DNA of 32,797 bases from Candidatus Omnitrophota bacterium (GCA_016212005.1 JACRHP010000028.1:1-32797); one strand, 5' to 3'; shown: positions 10,267-20,076, counted from the stretch's first letter. Translations and numbers: made by a program. The notes: a model not told the origin generated them from the letters alone.

Positions 10267-11556
10267 ATGATCGATTTTAAATTACCCGAGGTTGGTGAGA
10301 ACATCAAATCCGGTAGCATCGTTGCCGTCCTGGTGGCGGCCGGCGATGTGGTCAAAAAAGACCAGCCGCTTCTGGAGATGGAAACGGACAAGGCCTCGCT
10401 GGAAATCCCTTGTCCCTGCGACGGGACCATTAAAGAGATTTTGATCAAAAAAGGCGACGACGTTAAGATCGGCCAGGTGGTGATGCGCATTGATGAGGGA
10501 AAGACCTCCAACGCTGCCAAGACCGCGCCAAAACAAGCCGCTCAACCCGCGCCGATCGGCGCCGTTACCGGGGCAAAAGAAAGTCCCCGGCCTGCCGTTG
10601 CGCCAGCTATTTATGCCGCGCCGGTGCAAACAGCGGCCGCTGTTCTGCCGGAAACTCCCATCGATGTCCCGGCCGCGCCTTCCGTACGACGTTTCGCCCG
10701 CGAGATCGGCATTAATATCGCCCAGGTTTCCGGGACAGGCCCCGGAGGCAGGATCTCCATTGAAGACGTCAAAGCCTTTGCCAAAGCGCTCAACACTTCC
10801 CGCGCAACCATGGCGCCGGCGGGTGTCGCGGTCAAGCCATTGCCGGATTTCAGCAAATGGGGCGCGATCGAACGCCAGCCGATGAACAACATCCGCAAAA
10901 AAACCGCGGAACACATGACACTGTGCTGGACAACGATCCCGCACGTCACCCAATTCGACAAGGCGGACATCACCAGCCTGGAACAATTGCGCAAAAAATT
11001 CTCCACGCCCGAACGCAAACTGACCGTCACACCGTTCCTTTTAAAGGTCATCGCCGCGGCCCTGAAAACATTTCCCGAATTTAACGCCTCAATCGACATG
11101 ACGGCCCAGGAAATCATTTATAAAAAATATTGTCATATCGGTGTCGCCGTTGATACCGACCGCGGGCTGATCGTGCCGGTCATCCGGGACGTCGAGCGCA
11201 AGACCATCTTGCAGCTGGCGGATGAACTTAACGCGACCGCCCAGCGCGCGCGGGACAAAAAAATCTCTCTGGAGGAACTTCAGGGCGGATCCATGACGGT
11301 CACCAATCTCGGCGGCATCGGGGGAACGCAGTTCACCCCCATCGTCAACTGGCCCGAGGTCGCGATCCTCGGTGTAGCGCGCGCGCAATGGGAACCGTAT
11401 TATGTAGACGGCAAGCTGTCACCTGCGCCGCGCTTTATGCTGCCTCTTTCTCTTTCCTACGACCACCGCCTCATCGACGGCGCCAACGGCGCGCGCTTCC
11501 TGCGCTGGGTCTGCGAGGCCGTCGAACAGCCTTTTACGACGGAACTTGAAAAATGA
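10267..11556 (+). CDS. aceF: Dihydrolipoamide acetyltransferase, E2 of pyruvate dehydrogenase
   Basis: Lipoyl domain ETDKASLEIP, peripheral subunit-binding domain PSVRRFAREIGINIAQVSGTGPGGRISIEDV, catalytic LSYDHRLIDGANGARFLRW. Confidence 0.95.
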   Translation: MIDFKLPEVGENIKSGSIVAVLVAAGDVVKKDQPLLEMETDKASLEIPCPCDGTIKEILIKKGDDVKIGQVVMRIDEGKTSNAAKTAPKQAAQPAPIGAVTGAKESPRPAVAPAIYAAPVQTAAAVLPETPIDVPAAPSVRRFAREIGINIAQVSGTGPGGRISIEDVKAFAKALNTSRATMAPAGVAVKPLPDFSKWGAIERQPMNNIRKKTAEHMTLCWTTIPHVTQFDKADITSLEQLRKKFSTPERKLTVTPFLLKVIAAALKTFPEFNASIDMTAQEIIYKKYCHIGVAVDTDRGLIVPVIRDVERKTILQLADELNATAQRARDKKISLEELQGGSMTVTNLGGIGGTQFTPIVNWPEVAILGVARAQWEPYYVDGKLSPAPRFMLPLSLSYDHRLIDGANGARFLRWVCEAVEQPFTTELEK

Positions 11557-11565
11557 ACCTCGCCA

Positions 11566-11643
11566 AGTCACAATGTCGTAGAATCACCACGTCACACATA
11601 AAAGCTTTAACTGGTGACCTTGTGACCTGGTGACATTGAGACC
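11566..11643. repeat. Heptad/octad array, aceF-lpdA junction
   Basis: GTCACAATGTC..TCACCACGTCACA opposed to CTGGTGACCTTGTGACCTGGTGACATTGAGAC. Confidence 0.7.
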
Positions 11644-11652
11644 AGATAATTT

Positions 11653-13071
11653 ATGAACGATCAAAAAACACAACTTGTTGTCATCGGCGCCGGGCCCGGC
11701 GGTTACGCGGCCGCGTTTTACGCGGCGGACCTGGGGATGCAGGTCACCGTCGTTGACATGGAGCAAAATCCCGGCGGCGTTTGCCTTTACCGCGGCTGCA
11801 TTCCCTCCAAAGCTCTGCTTCATGCCGCTAAAGTCGTCAGTGAATCCAGGGACGCCAAAGAATTCGGCATCACCTTCAATGAGCCCCGCATCGAGGTCGA
11901 AAAATTACGCGCCTGGAAAAATAACATTGTATCAAAAATGACGGGCAACCTGGGATTGTTGGCCAAAAGCCGCAAGGTCACATTCCTCCAGGGTAAAGCA
12001 ACCTTTGTTGATTCCAATACCGTCAAAGTGCAAAAGACGGACGGCTCATCGCAAAACATACAGTTTGAACACGCGATCCTGGCGACGGGTTCACGTCCGA
12101 TCACTCTACCTAATGTACCGGATTCGCCGTTCGTCCTTAATTCCACAACGGCCTTGGATCTCCAGAATATCCCTGCCTCGCTTTTGGTCGTCGGCGGCGG
12201 GTACATCGGGCTGGAGTTGGGGACGGTCTACGCCGAATTAGGCAGCGCGGTTTCCGTCGTGGAAATGACGCCAGGACTTCTCCCCGGGGCCGACCGTGAC
12301 CTGGTCACGGTGCTGGAAAAGCGCCTAAAGACCATCTTCAAGTCGACCATGCTCGGCACAAAAGTCGCCAAAGTGGAGCCAACGGCCAAGAACGTGAAGG
12401 TTACCTTCGAAAATCCGGATGGTAAAACCAGCCAAGAGATATATGACAAAATTTTAATAGCCGTCGGCCGCAAACCGAATTCCAGCGATCTAGGGTTGGA
12501 GAATACGAAAGTAAAAATTACTCCAAAAGGATTTGTCCAGGTGGACCTTCAGCGGCGAACGACGGACCCGGCGATCTTTGCCATCGGCGATGTGGCTGGA
12601 GAACCCATGCTCGCGCACAAGGCCTCGCATGAAGGGCGCGTGGCTGTCGACGCGATCGCCGGCAAAAAAACCGTTTTTGAACCTAAAGCTATTCCCGCGG
12701 TCGTTTTTACCGATCCGGAGATCGCCTGGTGCGGCTTGACCGAAACGCAGGCCAAACAGGAAAACCGCAACGTCGCGGTCGCCAAATTCCCGTGGGGCGC
12801 GTCCGGGCGGGCCATGACCTTAAACCGAACGGATGGATTGACAAAACTGATCCTTGATCCGGACACCCAGCGCGTTTTAGGGATGGCGATTATCGGGCCC
12901 GGCGCCGGGGAATTGATCTCGGAAGGTGTCCTCGCCGTTGAAATGGGCTCCGTCGCCGAGGACGTCAAGCTGGCTATTCACCCTCATCCCACCACCTCGG
13001 AGACGATCATGGAAGCCGCCGAAAGCTTCTTCGGCCACGCCACGCACATCCACCGGCCTAAAAAGCATTAA
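11653..13071 (+). CDS. lpdA: Dihydrolipoamide dehydrogenase, E3
   Basis: GAGPGGYAAAFYAADLG, redox disulfide GGVCLYRGCIPSKALLH, IGDVAGEPMLAHKASHEG, C-terminal HPHPTTSETIMEA. Confidence 0.96.
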   Translation: MNDQKTQLVVIGAGPGGYAAAFYAADLGMQVTVVDMEQNPGGVCLYRGCIPSKALLHAAKVVSESRDAKEFGITFNEPRIEVEKLRAWKNNIVSKMTGNLGLLAKSRKVTFLQGKATFVDSNTVKVQKTDGSSQNIQFEHAILATGSRPITLPNVPDSPFVLNSTTALDLQNIPASLLVVGGGYIGLELGTVYAELGSAVSVVEMTPGLLPGADRDLVTVLEKRLKTIFKSTMLGTKVAKVEPTAKNVKVTFENPDGKTSQEIYDKILIAVGRKPNSSDLGLENTKVKITPKGFVQVDLQRRTTDPAIFAIGDVAGEPMLAHKASHEGRVAVDAIAGKKTVFEPKAIPAVVFTDPEIAWCGLTETQAKQENRNVAVAKFPWGASGRAMTLNRTDGLTKLILDPDTQRVLGMAIIGPGAGELISEGVLAVEMGSVAEDVKLAIHPHPTTSETIMEAAESFFGHATHIHRPKKH

Positions 13072-13522
13072 GACGAAATTCCGCTGTCTCTCCAAGTTGC
13101 AATCCCAATCTTACAGCGTATCCAGCATTGATCTCCAAGACGTAAAGCGCTTCGTGCCCCGGAGGGTATCGCGGACAAGGATCCGCCACGCACGGCGGGA
13201 CGTTATGTTCGACATGGACAATCCTTCGGCCGGAATCTATCCAAATCATATCTAAGGGGATCAGCGTGTCTTTCATCCAGAACGTGTATGGTTCACTTTT
13301 CTGAAAAACAAACAACATCCCGCTACCGGGATCGAGGGATCGTCTAAACTGCAGCCCGCGATGTAACTCCTCTTCTTTCTGCACAACCTCCACCTTGACG
13401 CATTTGTCCTTAAAACAGACTTGACCAATCCTGGAAGAAGTATTTTGAGAACAACTTATGCTGGAAATCCCAAACAACAAACCACAAATTACAAACAATA
13501 AACTGGATTTGTTCATTACCAT
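13058..13522 (-). CDS. DUF192-family lipoprotein
   Basis: Lipobox ISSISCSQN. LHRGLQFRRSLDPGSGMLFVFQKSEPYTFWMKDTLIPLDMIWID is the DUF192 signature. Confidence 0.85.
   Translation of the reverse strand: MVMNKSSLLFVICGLLFGISSISCSQNTSSRIGQVCFKDKCVKVEVVQKEEELHRGLQFRRSLDPGSGMLFVFQKSEPYTFWMKDTLIPLDMIWIDSGRRIVHVEHNVPPCVADPCPRYPPGHEALYVLEINAGYAVRLGLQLGETAEFRLNAF
13469..13505. repeat. Single-arm heptad array inside the DUF192 signal peptide
   Basis: CCAAACAACAAACCACAAATTACAAACAATAAACTGG. Confidence 0.7.
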
Positions 13523-14406
13523 TATTCCCCCATCAAATTCAAATAATCCTTAAAATCCAGTTTGCCCGTGATAGCCTGGTTGACCGCGGAGATCCTCTGC
13601 GGAATAAACGGGTGCGTGCGCCAGTAACTGTACTCGCGGCTGGGTTGTTTGTCCTCTTCCTTCTTTAATTTCTTAAGAAACGTGACCATGGCATCGGGGT
13701 TATATCCGGCGAGCCTCATGTATTTGACGCCCAGACGGTCGGCTTCGAATTCATCCTGCTGGGAATAGGCCGAGAACAAGGAAAGCAGCGCGAAGTTCAC
13801 CCCCTGCGCGACCCGGGTGCTGGATTGCGTCGCCAGGCCCTGGAGGATCAGCGCCCCGTAAGCGTTCTGGATGCGTTTGACGGCGTGCCGGGCGGTGATG
13901 TGGGCGACTTCATGGGCGATCACCCCGGCCAATTCGTCATCATTCTCCGCTTTATCCAGTACGTCCTTGAAAATGTAAACGTACCCGCCGGGCAGGCTGA
14001 CCGCGTTCATCAGGTCTTTGTCGATCACTTTGATAAAATAGACGATGTCTTTACGGTCGCAGACGGCAACGACCCGGCCGAGGATTTTTTGCACCCGTTC
14101 GTTGAGATCCACATCGGTCGCGGTTTCATACTGCGCTTCCATTTTCGCGGCCACGGCCTCGCCGATGGCGACCTCCTTGTCGGTCCCGTAGATCAGCGTT
14201 TCCTGTTGCTGGGTCGCGAGATTGTATTCAGTCGAACAACCAGCCAGCGCACAACAAAACAACATCAAGATAAAACTCGAAATCCGAAATCCGAAATCCG
14301 AAACAATTTTCAAATTCAAAATCCAAACAAACAAACTGTTTTGAACATTTGAATTTAAGGCTTTGAATTTGTTTCGGGTTTCGTGCTTCGAATTTCGGAT
14401 TTTCAT
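13522..14406 (-). CDS. M48-family metallopeptidase, lipoprotein (BepA/YfgC-like)
   Basis: HEVAHITARHAVKR (HEXXH), EADRLGVKYMRLAGYNPDAM, lipobox CCALAGCSTEYN. The start overlaps the maf stop as ATGA. Confidence 0.9.
   Translation of the reverse strand: MKIRNSKHETRNKFKALNSNVQNSLFVWILNLKIVSDFGFRISSFILMLFCCALAGCSTEYNLATQQQETLIYGTDKEVAIGEAVAAKMEAQYETATDVDLNERVQKILGRVVAVCDRKDIVYFIKVIDKDLMNAVSLPGGYVYIFKDVLDKAENDDELAGVIAHEVAHITARHAVKRIQNAYGALILQGLATQSSTRVAQGVNFALLSLFSAYSQQDEFEADRLGVKYMRLAGYNPDAMVTFLKKLKKEEDKQPSREYSYWRTHPFIPQRISAVNQAITGKLDFKDYLNLMGE
14276..14406. repeat. Two-armed heptad array inside the M48 lipoprotein N-terminus
   Basis: CGAAATCCGAAATCCGAAATCCGAAAC..., opposed to ...TTTGAATTTGTTTCGGGTTTCGTGCTTCGAATTTCGGATTTTC. 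Confidence 0.85.
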
Positions 14407-14981
14407 AGTATCGAAATACCTACTTTCTTAAGCATGCTGGCCAATTTCGCCATCGGGAGGCCGATGACGTTCGCGTAGCAACCTTCAATGCGGTGGATAA
14501 AAATGCTCCCCCAGCCTTCGATCTGAAACCCGCCCGCCTTGTCGAAAGGATTGACCCGGCGGTGATATTGGGTGATTTCTTTCTCCGTGAGGGGGATCAT
14601 GAAAACGCGGGTTTTTTCATAATCCACCAGCGTCTTGCCGCGCGCCGCGTCGATGACCGCCACCCCCGTGTAGACCCACGAAGGGCGGGAAAAAAGGATT
14701 TTTAATATCCGCCGGGCGTCCGCGGAATCGCGGGGCTTGCCGATGATCTGTTTGTTGCCGGCGTAAACAAGCGTGTCCGCGCCGATGACAACTCCGCTCT
14801 TAAGGCGCGCCGCGACATCTTGGGCCTTGCGCCGGGCGTTCTCCATGACCAGCGCCGCGCACGTCGTTTTGATGTTGTGGAGTTCCGCCGCACGGCTGGG
14901 CTTGACGGTAAATCGCAGACCAAGAAATTTGAGCAACTTTCGCCGCTGCGGAGATTGCGAGGCGAGAATGAGTTTTTTCAT
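14403..14981 (-). CDS. maf: Maf-family nucleotide pyrophosphatase
   Basis: ILASQSPQRRKLLKFLGLRF, VIGADTLV, RPSWVYTGVAVID, PFDKAGGFQIEGWG. Confidence 0.95.
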   Translation of the reverse strand: MKKLILASQSPQRRKLLKFLGLRFTVKPSRAAELHNIKTTCAALVMENARRKAQDVAARLKSGVVIGADTLVYAGNKQIIGKPRDSADARRILKILFSRPSWVYTGVAVIDAARGKTLVDYEKTRVFMIPLTEKEITQYHRRVNPFDKAGGFQIEGWGSIFIHRIEGCYANVIGLPMAKLASMLKKVGISIL

Positions 14982-14986
14982 TGATT

Positions 14987-15052
14987 CGGTAAATAGTAAA
15001 TGGTCAATGGTGAATGGTCGTTTTTCCTATTTACCATTAACTATTAACCATG
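14987..15052. repeat. Two-armed heptad array, pyrE-maf junction
   Basis: GGTAAATAGTAAATGGTCAATGGTGAATGGTC opposed to CTATTTACCATTAACTATTAACCATG. Confidence 0.85.
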
Positions 15053-15055
15053 CAC

Positions 15056-15610
15056 CTACGGATGGATTTCAGAAATGTTAAAGAGTGCCACAAGTGGAAC
15101 ACCTTTTTGGGCGAGGGCTTGTTTAGCACCCTCGTTACGGTCGAGCACGCATACGGCCTTGAGGACGTGAATCCCCATCGGCGTCAGGACATCCAGCGAC
15201 TCCAAGAAGGCCTTGCCGGTTGTGGCGACATCATCAATCAAGATAACCCGGCCCCCTTTTCTTAATTCAGGGCCTTCGACCTGCTGCTGTTTGCCGTGGG
15301 TTTTCGGCGCTTTGCGGATGATGAACGTGTTGACCGGGTTTCCGGCCTGAAGACTCACCACACCGATGGCGCCCACCATCGGGTCCGCGCCCAGCGTCGG
15401 GCCGCCGATAGCATCGTACGATTCCCCCCTGACCGCGTCCAGGATCAGGCGCGCGCACAGATACGCGCCCCTGGCCGTCAAGGTCACCCGCCGGGCGTCC
15501 ACGTAATAATCGCTTTCTTTGCCCGAGGAAAGGATGACCTTGCCTTTGGCGTAAGCGTCTTTAGTCAGAAGATCGAGGAGATCCTGACGTTCTTTGTGTA
15601 GCTCAATCAT
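15056..15610 (-). CDS. pyrE: Orotate phosphoribosyltransferase
   Basis: ILSSGKESDYYVDARRVTL, GGPTLGADPMVGAI, GGRVILIDDVATTGKAFLESLDVL. ATG at 15610 preceded by GGAGAG is preferred over GTG 15634. Confidence 0.95.
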   Translation of the reverse strand: MIELHKERQDLLDLLTKDAYAKGKVILSSGKESDYYVDARRVTLTARGAYLCARLILDAVRGESYDAIGGPTLGADPMVGAIGVVSLQAGNPVNTFIIRKAPKTHGKQQQVEGPELRKGGRVILIDDVATTGKAFLESLDVLTPMGIHVLKAVCVLDRNEGAKQALAQKGVPLVALFNISEIHP

Positions 15611-15623
15611 TAAACTCTCTCCG

Positions 15624-15652
15624 TTACCTATCACCCATCAACTATCACCCTT
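15624..15652. repeat. Short single-arm heptad array, pilT-pyrE junction
   Basis: TTACCTATCACCCATCAACTATCACCCTT. Confidence 0.5.
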
Positions 15653-16733
15653 ATGAATCGGTATACCGCTTGAGCCCTTTGAGCTCCAGGTCAAACTCGT
15701 CCTTGCTGTCGGCGTAATTGCGCGCCTCCGCGGCGTCCACGAGGCCGTCTTTGACAAGCTTGACCAGCGATTTCTTGAACGACTGCATGCCGAAGAGCTC
15801 CCCCTCGTCGATGTACGTCTGGATCTCGCGGATCTGGCCGTCGCGGATCAGGCGCGCGACCGTGGGAGTCACCACCATCGTCTCGGTCGCCGGGACGCGG
15901 CCCTTGCCGTCGCGCCGCGGTAAAAGCCGGATCGAAAGCGTGCCTTTTAAAATGAGCGAAAGCTGCATGCGCACCTCATCGTGCAGGTGGGGCGGAAAAA
16001 AGTTCACCATCCGGATGATCGTCTGGACCGCGTTGATCGTGTGGAACGTCGTAATGACGAACGTCCCCAGCTCGGTGGCCGTGATGGCCGCCCGCATGGT
16101 CGGCTCGTCGCGGATGTTGCCGATAAAAATAATGTCCGGGCTCTGCTGGGTGACGTGCTTGAGGGCCATCGGGTACGACTGGACGTCGAGGCCCAGCTCG
16201 CGCTGGTTGATGATGCTTTTCTTGTCCTGGAACAGGAACTCGATGGGGTCCTCGATCGTGATGATATGTTTGGCGTACAGGACGTTGATGTATTCGATCA
16301 TGCTGGCGATGGCCGTCGATTTGCCGTTACCCGCCGGCCCGCAGACCAAAAACAACCCCTTGGACTCCTCGCAAAATTTCTTCAGGACATCGGCGGGAAG
16401 GTTGAGCTGGTCGAAATTCTCGACCTGCATGTGGACGTGCCGGGCGACGATGGCGGGGGTCCCGCGCTGCATGAAGATGTTGACCCGGAAACGCCCGATA
16501 TGCGGCTCTTCATGGATAAAATCGATATCGCAATTTTCCAAAAAATGTTTTTTGCGGGATTCGCTGACCAGCAGGAGGTTCGTGATGCCCTGCATGTCGC
16601 TTTTGGTCAGGGGTTCCGTCGCGATCGTCTCGACCTTGCCGTTGATACGCGCGCGCGGGATGGCGTGGGTCCTCAAATAAAGGTCCGAAGCCTCTTTTTC
16701 GCACATGAGCTGGAATAATTGCTGGATATTCAT
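15651..16733 (-). CDS. Type IV pilus PilT/PilU-like retraction ATPase
   Basis: Walker A LVCGPAGNGKSTAIASMIEYIN, ITIEDPIEFLFQDKKSIINQRELGLD, IIFIGNIRDEPTMRAAITATELGTFVITTFHT. Confidence 0.93.
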   Translation of the reverse strand: MNIQQLFQLMCEKEASDLYLRTHAIPRARINGKVETIATEPLTKSDMQGITNLLLVSESRKKHFLENCDIDFIHEEPHIGRFRVNIFMQRGTPAIVARHVHMQVENFDQLNLPADVLKKFCEESKGLFLVCGPAGNGKSTAIASMIEYINVLYAKHIITIEDPIEFLFQDKKSIINQRELGLDVQSYPMALKHVTQQSPDIIFIGNIRDEPTMRAAITATELGTFVITTFHTINAVQTIIRMVNFFPPHLHDEVRMQLSLILKGTLSIRLLPRRDGKGRVPATETMVVTPTVARLIRDGQIREIQTYIDEGELFGMQSFKKSLVKLVKDGLVDAAEARNYADSKDEFDLELKGLKRYTDS

Positions 16734-17110
16734 ATTGTCTTTCGTCGGTTCAGATGTCGATTCTTTTTTATTGTACTTCGCGCAACCGGTTGATTCAACA
16801 GAAAAGGCTTCGTTTTTTCTATTTCCGCTGCTATCCGGCGTTCCCGGGCAAGCAGCCGCGCCTTGCGTGTGCCGTAACGGCCCGCGTAAGCCCCCAAAGA
16901 CCCGTCTTCATGGATGACCCGGTGGCACGGGATGATCACGGGATACGGGTTGCGGCGCAAGGCCTGCCCGACGGCACGCACCGCTTTGGGCGAACCAATT
17001 TTTCGGGCGACCCATTGGTAAGACCTGGTTTCTCCCAATGGGATCGTCATGGTCGCCGCCAGGACTTTCCATAGGAACTTTGTTAGCGTGATTTCTGATT
17101 TATTGTTCAT
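16730..17110 (-). CDS. ogt: Methylated-DNA-protein cysteine methyltransferase
   Basis: IPLGETRSYQWVARKIGSPKAVRAVGQALRRNPYPVIIPCHRVIHEDGSLGAYAG, with active-site PCHRV. ATGA overlap with the pilT start. Confidence 0.93.
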   Translation of the reverse strand: MNNKSEITLTKFLWKVLAATMTIPLGETRSYQWVARKIGSPKAVRAVGQALRRNPYPVIIPCHRVIHEDGSLGAYAGRYGTRKARLLARERRIAAEIEKTKPFLLNQPVARSTIKKNRHLNRRKTI

Positions 17111-17118
17111 TCTGGCCT

Positions 17119-17167
17119 CCAGTCTTCAGACAAAATCTGACGACTGAAGTCTGATGTCTGATGACTC
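17119..17167. repeat. Heptad array, uvrC-ogt junction
   Basis: CAGTCTTCAGACAAAATCTGACGACTGAAGTCTGATGTCTGATGACT. Confidence 0.75.
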
Positions 17168-18443
17168 AAACTCCAAATACATTCTTATGCCGCAGCTTAC
17201 GGTGATACGAAACCGCGAAGCGGTGCGCCTCGTCGCGCACGCGCTGCAAAAGCTGCAGGGCCAGGGAATCCGGCGGCAGCTTCAGGGAATCTCTTTTACG
17301 CGGGACAAAGATTTCCTCCTCCCGCTTGGCAATCGATACGACCGGGATCTCCACCTGCAGCGCTTCCAGCGCGCGGCAGGCCGAGGACAACTGCCCCTTG
17401 CCGCCGTCGATGACGACAAGGTCCGGAAAGACCCGGCCCTCCCTTTGAAGCCGGCCGTAGCGGCGCCGGACGACCTCGGCGATCATTTCGAAATCATCGA
17501 TGCCCGCCACGTCCCTAATACGGAACCGCCGGTAATTACTCTTGTCCGGCCGGCCGTTCCAGAACGCCACCATCGCCCCGACGGCCTGGTCGCCCATGAT
17601 GTTGGAGATATCAAAAGTTTCGATCCTCTCCGGCATCCGCGGCAGACCCAGGACCCGCTGCAGCTGCTCGGCCTCTTTGAAATAGTTGATGTCTCTGGTC
17701 CCGGAATACAAGGCGCCGATGGCCCGGATCTGGTCGCGGACCTTGGCCGCCTGCTCGAACTGCTGCTCGCGGGCCATTTCTTCCATGTCCTGCTTCAGGC
17801 TTTTGTAGAGCGTGTCCTTTTTGCCCTCCAGGACCAACCGCACCCGGCGGATGTTCCTGGCGTAATCCCGACGGCTGATATTTTGGATACACGGGGCGTC
17901 GCAGAGCCCGATATGATAGTCCAGGCAAGATTGATGGGGAAACGGGTCGCAGGTGCGGAAATGAAAAATCTTGCGGATGATGGCCAGCGCTTCGCGGACC
18001 AGCCCCGCGCTGACGTAAGGCCCGTAATAGACGCTCGCTTTCTTGCGGCGGTCGTTCGGTCCCGGCACGCCGCCACGGACAAGGGCGATGCTGCGCACCA
18101 GCGCGACCCGCGGGAACGGCTCCGCGGTGATCTCGATGTACGGATAACTTTTATCGTCCTTGAGCTCGACGTTGTATTTGGGCCGGTATTTCCTGACGAG
18201 GCTCGCCTCCAGCAGAAGCGCCCCGGCCTCGCTGGGCGTGAGGATATAATCGATATCGGCTATTTCGGCAACCAGCATCTGTGTCTTGCCGAAAGCGGCC
18301 GGGCCGCGGGGACGAAAATACGACTGCACGCGCTTGCGCAGCGAAACGGCCTTGCCCACATAGATGACCCTGCCGGCGGCGTCCTTCATCAGATACACGC
18401 CGCTAGTCAATGGCAGCGCGTTGATCTTTTCTTTGATATCCAT
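17166..18443 (-). CDS. uvrC: UvrABC system protein C, lacking the C-terminal HhH domain
   Basis: GIY-YIG SGVYLMKDAAGRVIYVGKAVSLRKRVQSYF, UVR motif, FDISNIMGDQAVGAMVAFWNG, VVIDGGKGQLSSA. The ORF stops right after RFAVSYHRKLRHKNVFGV. Confidence 0.93.
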   Translation of the reverse strand: MDIKEKINALPLTSGVYLMKDAAGRVIYVGKAVSLRKRVQSYFRPRGPAAFGKTQMLVAEIADIDYILTPSEAGALLLEASLVRKYRPKYNVELKDDKSYPYIEITAEPFPRVALVRSIALVRGGVPGPNDRRKKASVYYGPYVSAGLVREALAIIRKIFHFRTCDPFPHQSCLDYHIGLCDAPCIQNISRRDYARNIRRVRLVLEGKKDTLYKSLKQDMEEMAREQQFEQAAKVRDQIRAIGALYSGTRDINYFKEAEQLQRVLGLPRMPERIETFDISNIMGDQAVGAMVAFWNGRPDKSNYRRFRIRDVAGIDDFEMIAEVVRRRYGRLQREGRVFPDLVVIDGGKGQLSSACRALEALQVEIPVVSIAKREEEIFVPRKRDSLKLPPDSLALQLLQRVRDEAHRFAVSYHRKLRHKNVFGV

Positions 18444-18453
18444 GCTGCGTATT

Positions 18454-18513
18454 TCGTGAAGCGTGAAACGTGAAGCGCAAGCTAGATACTCTTCACGAGA
18501 TACTCTTCACGCT
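18454..18513. repeat. Two-armed heptad array, murJ-uvrC junction
   Basis: CGTGAAGCGTGAAACGTGAAGCGC opposed to AGATACTCTTCACGAGATACTCTTCACGC. It overlaps the murJ C-terminal codons. Confidence 0.75.
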
Positions 18514-20076
18514 TTTTATCCAGTCCCATATCTTGCGTGCCTGTTCGATCTTCAGGGCCAGACAAACCGCTCCGTAAAGGCAAACCCAGACCACGGCGAT
18601 TATCCCCAGCCGGACGGCCTCCGGGACAAAACCCAGGTAATACCAAAGCCCGAAGCCGACCAGACCCGTGGCGACGGAAGCGGCGAGCACCTTGACAAAA
18701 TACCGGCGCAGATCACCGTCAAACCCGCCGAGCCGCCGGTTCAGGATATAAAAGAGCATCAAAAAATCGACCGTGCCGGCGACCGCGCTGGCCAGGGCGA
18801 TCCCCCCCACCTTCAGCGGGAACATGAGGATAAAATTCAGGGCCGCGTTGATCGTCAGGCAAAACGCCGCGACTTTCACGGGCGTTTTCGTATCCTGCAG
18901 GGCGTAAAAGGCCATCACCAGGATCTTGATCCCGCCGAAACTGAAAAGCCCCAGCGCGTAATACGCCAGCGCCGAGGCAGTGATCGTCGTCGAATAGACA
19001 CCGAACTCGCCGCGCTCGAAAAAAACCCGGATGACGGGGTCCGCCAGCAGAACAAGCGCGATCGTGCTCGGACACATGACAAAGAATATATTCTCCAGGG
19101 AGAACATGACCGTGCGCTTGAATGAACCGGTCTCTTGGCGCTGGACAAAACCGGAAAGGGTCGGCAACAGCGCCGTGGCCATCGCCACCCCGAAGATCCC
19201 CATCGGGCACTGGATGATCCGGTTGGCGTAATAGACGGCGGAGATCCCGCCCTGCCCGACGATCGAGGCAAGCGACGCGCAAAAGGTGTCCAGCAGGACC
19301 GACAGCTGGTACACCCCGCCCCCTACCATCCGCGGGACCAACAGCTTCCCCATCTGCGCGGCGCCCGGATGATACAGCTTCTTCGGCCAGCCGCGCGGCA
19401 TGCCGACGGCAACCAAAGGTTTTAATTGAACAACCAGTTGCAGGACGCCGCCGATCAGGACCCCCACCGCCAGGCCCAGGACGGGGTCGTCCATCGTCCG
19501 CGTATAGATCAACGCGCAAACGATCATGGCGATGTTCAACAGGCACGGGCTGAACGCGGGCACGGTAAACGAACGGAAGATGAAAAGGACCGCCATGCTG
19601 TAGGCGATCAGCCCGATGAAAACCAGATACGGGAACACGAACCGCGTCAGGTTGATGGTCAGCGCCAATTTTTGGGGGTCGACGATAAACCCGGGCGCCA
19701 TCACCCGGACAATGACCGGGGCGAACACGATCCCCAGGATGGTGATCGCGCTTAAGATGATCAAAGCGAGCGCCAGCAAGACGCTGTTAAGCTCCCAAAA
19801 ATCCCTGGTGTCTTTTTTCTCCTTGTATTCGGAAAGGACCGGGACAACGGCCGCGTTGGCCGCCCCCTCACCGACCAGATCCCGGAAAAGGTTGGGGATC
19901 CTGAAAGCCACGAAAAACGCGTCCGCCCTGAACCCGGTCCCCAGGAGCTTCGCCGTGATGACGTCACGCGCGAAACCCAAAACGCGGGAAGTCAGGGTTC
20001 CCAGCGATAAAATGGAGGTCGATTGGATCAGCGAACGATGAGAGTCCGGGTGGGGCAATTTATTGGTTGACATCAA
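18493..20076 (-). CDS. murJ: Lipid II flippase MurJ (MviN)
   Basis: STSILSLGTLTSRVLGFARDVITAKLLGTGFRADAFFVAFRIPNLFRDLVGEGAANAAVVPVLSEY is canonical; polytopic throughout. Confidence 0.95.
   Translation of the reverse strand: MMSTNKLPHPDSHRSLIQSTSILSLGTLTSRVLGFARDVITAKLLGTGFRADAFFVAFRIPNLFRDLVGEGAANAAVVPVLSEYKEKKDTRDFWELNSVLLALALIILSAITILGIVFAPVIVRVMAPGFIVDPQKLALTINLTRFVFPYLVFIGLIAYSMAVLFIFRSFTVPAFSPCLLNIAMIVCALIYTRTMDDPVLGLAVGVLIGGVLQLVVQLKPLVAVGMPRGWPKKLYHPGAAQMGKLLVPRMVGGGVYQLSVLLDTFCASLASIVGQGGISAVYYANRIIQCPMGIFGVAMATALLPTLSGFVQRQETGSFKRTVMFSLENIFFVMCPSTIALVLLADPVIRVFFERGEFGVYSTTITASALAYYALGLFSFGGIKILVMAFYALQDTKTPVKVAAFCLTINAALNFILMFPLKVGGIALASAVAGTVDFLMLFYILNRRLGGFDGDLRRYFVKVLAASVATGLVGFGLWYYLGFVPEAVRLGIIAVVWVCLYGAVCLALKIEQARKIWDWIKSVKSIS

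Noticed and set aside
15718-16718. 320-aa and 245-aa plus-strand ORFs opposite the pilT-like gene
   Set aside because: Overlap an unambiguous PilT-family ATPase and lack protein-like motifs.
17154-18473. 439-aa plus-strand ORF opposite uvrC
   Set aside because: Shadow ORF in GC-rich sequence; Arg/Asp/His-rich composition and no recognisable domain, while the minus strand encodes canonical UvrC.
18463-19755. Plus-strand ORFs opposite murJ
   Set aside because: Charged shadow frames; murJ on the minus strand is clear.
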